This document shows, piece by piece, positions 58,301 through 64,000 of a stretch of 64,000 bases of DNA. The DNA lies in contig OW121848.1 of NCBI GenBank assembly GCA_933228895.1, forward strand, positions 136,170,615 through 136,234,614, given 5' to 3'. The notes under the pieces are model-generated. The model worked only from the letters and a program-made list of their open reading frames with translations. It did not search any database and had not been told where the DNA came from. Made by a program: the position numbers and the translations under genes. This DNA is from Platycnemis pennipes (Eukaryota; Arthropoda; Insecta; Odonata; Platycnemididae). Positions within the stretch are counted from its first letter, which is position 1, and each line of letters starts with the position of its first letter.

Positions 58301-61300
58301 ATGGTAAATTTATCAAGAAAGACCAGAGGAATATTCGTGCAATTCGGTTGAAACTTTGCATGGTTTTGGCAGTGAAATACATATCAATGACTGGAAATGT
58401 ATGTAGGTAATTCATTCCATGATTGTGTAGGAATTTATGCTCTCCAAGCAAAATGGTTGACAGAGGAACAATTGTATTGTGTATTACTTTTTTGATTGCT
58501 GTCATTCTTCTTCATAAAACTTGGTGGTGATGATGGTGGTCTCTGGTTTTTCGCGTATAGACTGAAAGGAGAGTTCTCAGGTTTCTCTCTAGGTTTTAGT
58601 GTTGTTTCACTCCCAAGATTTAAAAGGCCAAGTCTATCATTGTCTTTGCGATGAATGCCCTTCACGCTGAAGACAATGTTGGGCCCAGTTTTCGAGGCAT
58701 CGTAGCCAAACAATAGTGACGTGGTGGGAAACCTGAGAATTTTTCCTCCATGGGGTTTATGCTCTCTTCAATATTAAAATTTGGAAGAAGCATGAGCCCT
58801 GGGTTTTGAGTTTGGTCTGGCTCATTTAGGTCTATTTGTTCAAAGCAAGTGATCACATTCATTAGGGTATGAAATTTTTATTATATGATGATTGAAAATA
58901 TATTGTAATTTTGAACTACTGTAGACCTTGTCAGGCATTTGAAAAAATCTGATTGTTTTGTATATGCTGAATATTTCAATTTTCTGTTGCACTTTCTATC
59001 TCCTTAGCAAATGCAAAGTACGTATTATACTGTGTTAATTTAGTAAAATTTTCATATTAAATGTGATGCATTGCAGTCTTCATCCCTGCATTCTGGATAA
59101 AAGTCAAATTTATTACTTCTTGTCATGCAGTAGTAATTCGAGTACTAAAAAATTACACTACCACCTGTAATTCCCTTAATCTCTTTCACATTCAAAAGAT
59201 GTTGAACTTACGTATTGTTGTACCTAGAAGATGATATGTAATCATTGTTATGAGGGAGCTTAATTTTTCAAAAATACTGCAAATTATACTCTTAATTGAG
59301 TACATTTTTAATGATGCTTCTGTGAAGTACATTTTACTTGCTGCTTCCATCTTCTGATTTGTTTTATATATTGAGTGATATTTCAAAATAGTGAAAAGAT
59401 ATTTCAAGAACCCTCAACTTCATGTAAGCATTTTCTCCTGGTCTTTGTGATGGACTAAGTTCCTTTTGGAAATCTAATCAAGTTAGTAACCATTCAACAG
59501 TGCTTTCTGGACTATTTTATGCTGTATGATCTATGCGAAAACGAAATTGCATTGATATGTTTAAATAAAATTCTCTACCCACAACTTAAACTCAAGAATG
59601 GAGCACCATAGTCAATCTAAGAGAACAGTGCATTTAAAATTGCTCTTAATTTGGCAGAAGTTTTGTGCTGAGCATGCTTTTATATTCTTCCCACTTTGCT
59701 TGAAATACATGTTGTAGCTGTAAATGGAATTGTGAGAGCCAGCATTGAAATATATGAAAAATTCATTTTTTATGTGTATAGATAGAATTGTGGTAGTGAT
59801 GATAATTTCTGTCTTGTTTAAGATGGCTCAAATTGTATAGAAAACCCTGAGCCAGAAGAGTTTGGAGTGCACAACAATATGAGTCGGGTGGAAAGAGGAT
59901 GGTTAACTGGTGACACTGTACTTCAGCTAAAACTCTTCGATAATGCCATCCAACTTTGGAAGAAGAAACTGAAAGGAAAGAAAGTAAGTTGGAAGGAATG
60001 AACTAGGTTTATGAAGTTTTTTTTTAATGTGCCAATTGTTGTATAATGTCTTGACTTGAAAAATCATTAGGTATTTCTTATGTAAATATGAAGAGGCTAG
60101 TGGGAAGGAGAATGGAGTGGAGAACTGCGTGATACCGATCTTAGGAAAGTTGAATTATGATGATGATTTTTGACATTGGTGTGGAGGGATGTGTTACCAA
60201 GCAGTTGTGTGAATTTCATCAAGTAGATAGTCTATGATTTATAAAAACCTTATGTAATGGGAAATATTGAATGATATGCTGCCATTGTGATATCTGTTCT
60301 GATGATTGAAAAAAGTGCTTTTCGTGTAACAAGGAAAAGTAACTGTCATCAGTGAAGCACAATAATCATAACTAAAGGTAAACAAAAATGATATTCATGC
60401 TTTAATTTACTCTGAGAGTTGGCATGCATTCTCAATTCATGTTATTCCTGAGTCAAGGCTGATAATTTGTTACTTATGATTTTTTAATTTGAATAACACC
60501 TTGAGCTATGACTTTAAAAACCTTGTGTTTGTTTCTGTTTTGTGAACCCTTCCTGCCTTCATTCTACCCCCAGGTTCTAAATGGTCATGTTGAGCTTTTT
60601 TCTTAGAGATTCTGATTTAGGAAGATGTAATGGAAATGGTCAACTTTTATGAGAAGGGTTTATAGAGGTGTCATAGTCAGTTAGTTCATTCTCTAGAAGT
60701 GGATGTTTTGAAGTCAAATAGGTGGCAAGGTTTTTCTAGTTCTCTGTATGTTAATATTTCTCGTAGTCATGTACTTTTCCTTCTTGCAAAGTTCATGGCT
60801 GTACTTAAGCTGCTATATTTTACTCTTGTGAGGTGGATGTGCCCGGATAGAAATAACTTAAATAATGATGCAGTATGTGCTCTTAATACATTCAGTTGTC
60901 TGCATAATTGTGGTTAGGATAGAAGATTTTGCTTTTGGACCAGTCTGTCAGTGTAACTTCATTTTTCAGTCTGGTTGAAAAGTTTTTGTCATCCATGCCA
61001 TATATCTAATTCCTCTTTCTGTATGAAGCAATGATTCTGGTTAGAGTGAATGCAAGCCTCAAGACTATGTCTTTTAAATATTTGAGTATGGCACCAACGA
61101 TGTATTATCATGAGTGTTCTTTTTGTCATATAATTGCAAATGGGTATTCATTGCTGGACCAGCAACTTAATTTTCTAGGTGCTCATTGCAACTGAAAATC
61201 AAGTGATGATAAATAATTTAAAAGTTTTTGAGAGGTCAGTGGAATTTGTACTGGAAAGTTGTGAGGGAATCTGTGGTTGTTTCATCATAATTATTGGTAC

Positions 61301-62813
61301 CCCATTTTATTTTTACATTATCAAAAGTTTGTAGACTATTAATGGCAGAAAGTAGTCTAGTTAGTGTTCTCAGGAATAACTTAGAATAAGTTGCATGTAT
61401 TCACTGAGTTACTTTACTCATTTTCCATTAGTTTAATAATGATGTCATTAAACACAACATCACTTAAGTATGTAATGATGATTAACTGGCTTGCTTTTAA
61501 TTATTTTGAATATTTTTATGAAGTAAGAGTGGAGCTGAATTTGACCTAAACCTAAAAGACTGAAATTCAGGAGATGAAGTGCTCTTACCTTGACTACCTA
61601 CCTACCTTTCATTTTCTTTAAAATTGTGAGAACTAGTAAATCATATACTCCCAAAAGGCACTCACAGAGTTAAACTCGTAACCCAATGAGCTACCATGTT
61701 AAAAGCATTTTAATGTGTCTTATAAAAGGAAAATTAGGTTTGTATTTTGAGCCCTAAGATTATAACAATGCAAAGGAATTAAAAAAATTGAAACTGTAGA
61801 ATTATAAAAATGGTTCCACTGTCCAGTTATAGTTACCATCAAACTTTACTTCATGGGTCTGTTTTCTAAACTAATCGATTGACTCTTTTTACCTCTGAGC
61901 ACCCTCTATTCTTTCAATTTGTTCATAATTGCAATATCACATCACAATTAGAACACATTGTAGTGGAACAAGATTGAAAATAACGTAGTGACAATTATTG
62001 TTGGTAGAAAACTAGCTGGATTAGAATTATTCCTTTTAGTTAATAAATGATTTTTTTTGTTCAACGAAAGAAAGAAGATATGTCTTTGAATGAAGCTTTG
62101 AAATAATTTATTTTCAATAAATAATCAATTATGTTTTGATTCAGTGATACTATGTATTATTAGTATACCAAGGAAATTTTAGGAAATTAATTCTTAAATA
62201 ATTTTTCATTGACTTTATTTATACCTACATTTCATGGCAGCACTACCTTTTTTGGTATTAACCCAGTTATAAAGCTTCTGTTACATGAAAATGTATAACT
62301 ATGGTAACATTGCATTTGAAGAAAATTACCTGCCAGGATTCTGGCGGAAACAATTTCTCATTATATGTTAATATTGAAATGAAAATATAAGTATTGATTA
62401 AATGCTAATTATTTTATAGTAAATTTTAGTAGATTGCATAGGTAAAATATCCACATGTGCTTAGCTTCCTTAGACTTAGTCGTGTAGGCCTTTTGTGAAT
62501 ACTCTATGGATAGTATGAAATTCCCATCTTTCATTAGACTTGTGATTGGTGGTCATTGCATGCCCACTGGTTCAATGTTTTTCATATAACCCCACTGTTA
62601 TGTTGAATTACTTTTAGTCCCTGACAATTTTCTTTGCTTTGTGTATAGTCATTGTATTTTTTTTCTCACCAGGTTAGTGTAAAAGTCACACCAGTATCTA
62701 TAAATACATCTCATGTTGGAATATCACATTTTGTTGAAAATTCTCTGGATGAAAGTGTTGACACGGGAGATGTAACAGAGAAACATCAATGCTGGCCATT
62801 AGTGGAAGTAGTT
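52327..62813 (+). CDS. GPCPD1: GPCPD1-type glycerophosphocholine phosphodiesterase, 5' part (exons 1-4, runs off the window)
   Basis: Four exons join in frame: 52327-52475, 52547-52704, 59823-59983 and 62673-62813, each with GT-AG borders; introns are 71 bp, 7.1 kb and 2.7 kb. They encode 203 residues (human GPCPD1 is about 670). Residues ~1-110 match the CBM20 starch-binding domain: CEELGSW early, then VEYRYF and QWETSFQPRTI, which match the human order YRYF and WETHLQPRSI. Exon 3 gives EFGVHNN and RGWLTGDTVLQLKL, the conserved linker after CBM20; exon 4 gives KVTPVSINTSHVG. The catalytic GDPD domain must lie downstream. Known function: cytosolic hydrolysis of glycerophosphocholine to choline and glycerol-3-phosphate. 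The ATG has a good context (AACAATGG). Exon 4 ends in phase 0 at a GTAAGT donor. Confidence 0.92.
53854..56224 (+). pseudogene. pogo-type transposase pseudogene (psq HTH, CENP-B HTH, DDE, C-terminal domain)
   Basis: Order of parts: a psq-type HTH from about 53854 (HTAAKKYGVPRITLYK), a CENP-B/Tc5-type HTH (54076-54270), then a DDE_1 domain with NHDETAFF (first D at 54381), LLFVNDHVSH (54703-54732) and HPNSTQIPKPMDVAVF (third D at 54823). A long charged C-terminal part follows, ending in a module with IVEYEGSYFPGKIVEV and a later RWP that I recall as common at the C-terminus of such arthropod transposases. Damage: TAG at 54073, frameshifts near 54275 and 54585, TAG at 54778, TGA at 54838 and 55186, and further frame changes near 55300 and 55850. 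The second acid of the DDE triad appears to be N (FVND where FVDG is usual). Not functional. Confidence 0.83.
55396..55612 (+). repeat. Coding minisatellite in the transposase C-terminal region
   Basis: About three to four imperfect units translate as variations on GNENTAI-PSN-Q-PMVE, for example NENTTISGPSN, NEDTAITMPSN, KEDTAIPGSSS and NENTATPGLSN, with PMVEG or PMVEC linkers. The DNA repeats in step (CCCATGGTTGAA recurs), so this is a tandem duplication inside the reading frame. Confidence 0.65.
57521..57694. mobile_element. TAA-flanked palindromic MITE (copy 1, 174 bp) in GPCPD1 intron 2
   Basis: Ends are inverted repeats, AGGCCTGGTTACACGATAC on the left and its complement on the right, flanked by TAA at 57518-57520 and 57695-57697. 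Most of the element folds on itself, with a central palindrome around AATAGAACCTGTTCTATT. A 3-bp TAA duplication fits PIF/Harbinger-type elements (TWA targets); the superfamily call is inference. Confidence 0.8.
58435..58862 (-). pseudogene. Unidentified coding-like stretch, antisense in GPCPD1 intron 2, one frameshift
   Basis: Two minus-strand frames overlap (58862-58662 and 58713-58435). They read as one protein of about 145 residues if a one-base shift near 58733 is allowed (EEKFSGF passing to FPTTSLLFGYDASKTG). The composition looks protein-like (CFEQIDLNEPD, NIVFSVKGIHRKDNDRLG, then a Pro/Ser-rich tail). I do not recognise the family. It could be a processed pseudogene, a decayed mobile-element ORF or chance. 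Confidence 0.3.
60090..60170 (+). mobile_element. LINE 3'-tail fragment (family 1) in the third GPCPD1 intron
   Basis: The stretch reads ATGAAGAGGCTAGTGGGAAG, then GAATGGAGTGGAGAACTGCG and a run of ATGATGATG. It matches the terminal coding segment and ATG-repeat tail of the family-1 LINE also seen at 16425, 31880 and 15150. Confidence 0.5.
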
Positions 62814-63129
62814 GTAAGTATTCTAGGTATCTCATTGAAAAAGGGTGGATTAAAATGCAATAATTCATGAAAAAATTTAATATTATTATGTAATGAGTAG
62901 TTCTACAAAATTAGTTACCATACATGGTGTTGTAGCTTGTGGAATTATTGCATTTCCTTCAAAAGTATTAAGTATTTCATTACTTGCAGTAAGAAAATAC
63001 ATTTTTTAGGCTATAACCTTGACTTGGTATTTCACAGTTATTTAAGACAACCAAGGATTTTTTATATATGTACCAATTGAAACTACAGTTGAAGATTGAT
63101 AATCTGGAATGTGCGGGAATAGGTGTTCC

Positions 63130-64000
63130 GGGATTATTGTATTGTATTGTATTATTTTATTTATCCGAAAGACACAATGCACAGTAATAATACATGCAAG
63201 TGTATAAAGGCCGCTTTACACGATACAATTTTTCGTACAATTTCTTGTACAAACTCTTGCATGAGGAAATTGTACCGTGTAAAGCGGCAAATTGTACGAA
63301 AACTTGTGCGATTGTCTGAATGACTGAATGGGAAATAGAACGTGTTCTAATTCCATTCAGACAAACATACAATTTCGTTCAGTCTATACAAGAGTTTGTA
63401 CAAGAAATTGTGCAAAAAATTGTATCGTGTAAAGCGGCCTTAAGACACGTCAAGCAGGTACAGGAAATACACTATATTACAATATAATACCCTTAAAAAT
63501 TCTGCGTCAGGTATTCACTGACACTATAAAAACACTTATCAGTAAGATATTCTTTGACCATATTCTTAAATACAAGAAACCTCTCTTCATTTTTAATACA
63601 TTGTGGTAAATTATTATATAATTTTACACACATAGCTCTTGGGCCATTTGATGCAATTGCTAACCTAGATGATCTAACGTGTAAGTTTTTACACTGTCTT
63701 GTATCATACTTATGGACCCCACAGCTCAATTCAAAATCAGCACTATTTTGTTTTACATGGACTACAGAGTGATAAATATAGACACATGGAACAGTTAACA
63801 TTTTTAATTTTTTGAAGAGAGGTGAACAGTGAGCATAATAATTTTGGTTGCACATCACTCTCACCATCTTTTTTTGTACCTTGAAAACACTGTGAAGATG
63901 AGAGGGCAGTCCCCATAACACTATGCCATAGGAAATTCTTGAATAAAATAATCCATAATATAGCATTATTAATATGTTTTGGCTTACTGAATATCTTATG
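63130..64000 (-). mobile_element. Non-LTR retrotransposon (LINE), 3' half, running off the window
   Basis: The 157-residue frame 63966-63493 has the C-terminal signature of a jockey/CR1-like LINE reverse transcriptase: SRISYGIVLWG, FKVQKKMVRV, HCSPLFKKLKMLTVPCVYIY, then KYDTR and VKLYNNLPQCIKN. The frame ends with TAA at 63493, followed by a 3' UTR split by the TAA-flanked MITE. The element appears to end in a short ATACA-type microsatellite tail (63130-63155, minus sense). It is antisense to GPCPD1. Exact clade not assigned. Confidence 0.75.
63208..63440. mobile_element. TAA-flanked palindromic MITE (copy 2, 233 bp) inside a LINE 3' UTR
   Basis: Ends are AGGCCGCTTTACACGATACA and its complement, flanked by TAA at 63205-63207 and 63441-63443. 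The centre is AATAGAACGTGTTCTAAT. An internal extra copy of the end motif (CCGTGTAAAGCGGC) lies near 63268. It interrupts the 3' end of the minus-strand LINE at 63130-64000. Confidence 0.8.

Overview
The window is nuclear DNA of a multicellular animal, almost certainly an arthropod and probably an insect. It is AT-rich, has very low gene density, uses canonical GT-AG introns, and is packed with decayed LINEs, tRNA-derived SINEs, MITEs and foldback elements. No bacterial operon, rRNA gene, CRISPR array or convincing functional tRNA gene is visible. The species cannot be fixed from sequence alone.

Two host genes are supported, both in the last 16 kb and arranged head to head. FDXACB1 lies on the minus strand (51368 to 48250; two coding exons, 611 residues: an N-terminal BMT5-like Rossmann methyltransferase fold and a C-terminal ferredoxin-fold anticodon-binding domain). 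A GPCPD1-type glycerophosphocholine phosphodiesterase starts on the plus strand at 52327; its first four coding exons (203 residues, including the starch-binding CBM20 domain) lie in the window and the gene runs off the right edge. About 960 bp separates the two start codons and contains a core NRF1-type palindrome, which suggests a shared bidirectional promoter.

Bases 1 to 48 kb hold essentially no supportable host gene. Bases 1-2370 are an element with 209-bp, nearly identical terminal inverted repeats that encloses a rotten LINE reverse transcriptase. Bases 9.7-12.5 kb hold two copies of a hAT-type MITE, one of them inside a foldback element. Bases 13.6-17.7 kb are a graveyard of two LINE families plus an 81-bp-arm palindrome. 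Bases 18-23.3 kb form a SINE cluster with nested insertions. Bases 24.3-25.0 kb are an isolated CpG-rich island. Bases 26-33 kb carry a TIR element, a third hAT MITE, SINEs, a diverged 420-bp duplication and a piggyBac-type MITE. Bases 34-48 kb hold scattered SINE and LINE ends, two foldbacks and another hAT-type MITE.

The GPCPD1 introns have been colonised as well. Intron 2 (7.1 kb) contains a complete but mutated pogo-type transposon with a TA target duplication (53213-56629), a TAA-flanked MITE (57521-57694), and an antisense coding-like stretch I could not identify. The intron after exon 4 holds a minus-strand LINE 3' half with another TAA-flanked MITE in its 3' UTR.

I see no clearly new enzymatic or defence system. 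The most distinctive observations are the two TAA-flanked MITEs that share ends and centre but not the sequence between, the repeated sub-terminal motif of the pogo-type element, the recent-looking long-TIR element carrying a dead LINE, and the head-to-head gene pair.
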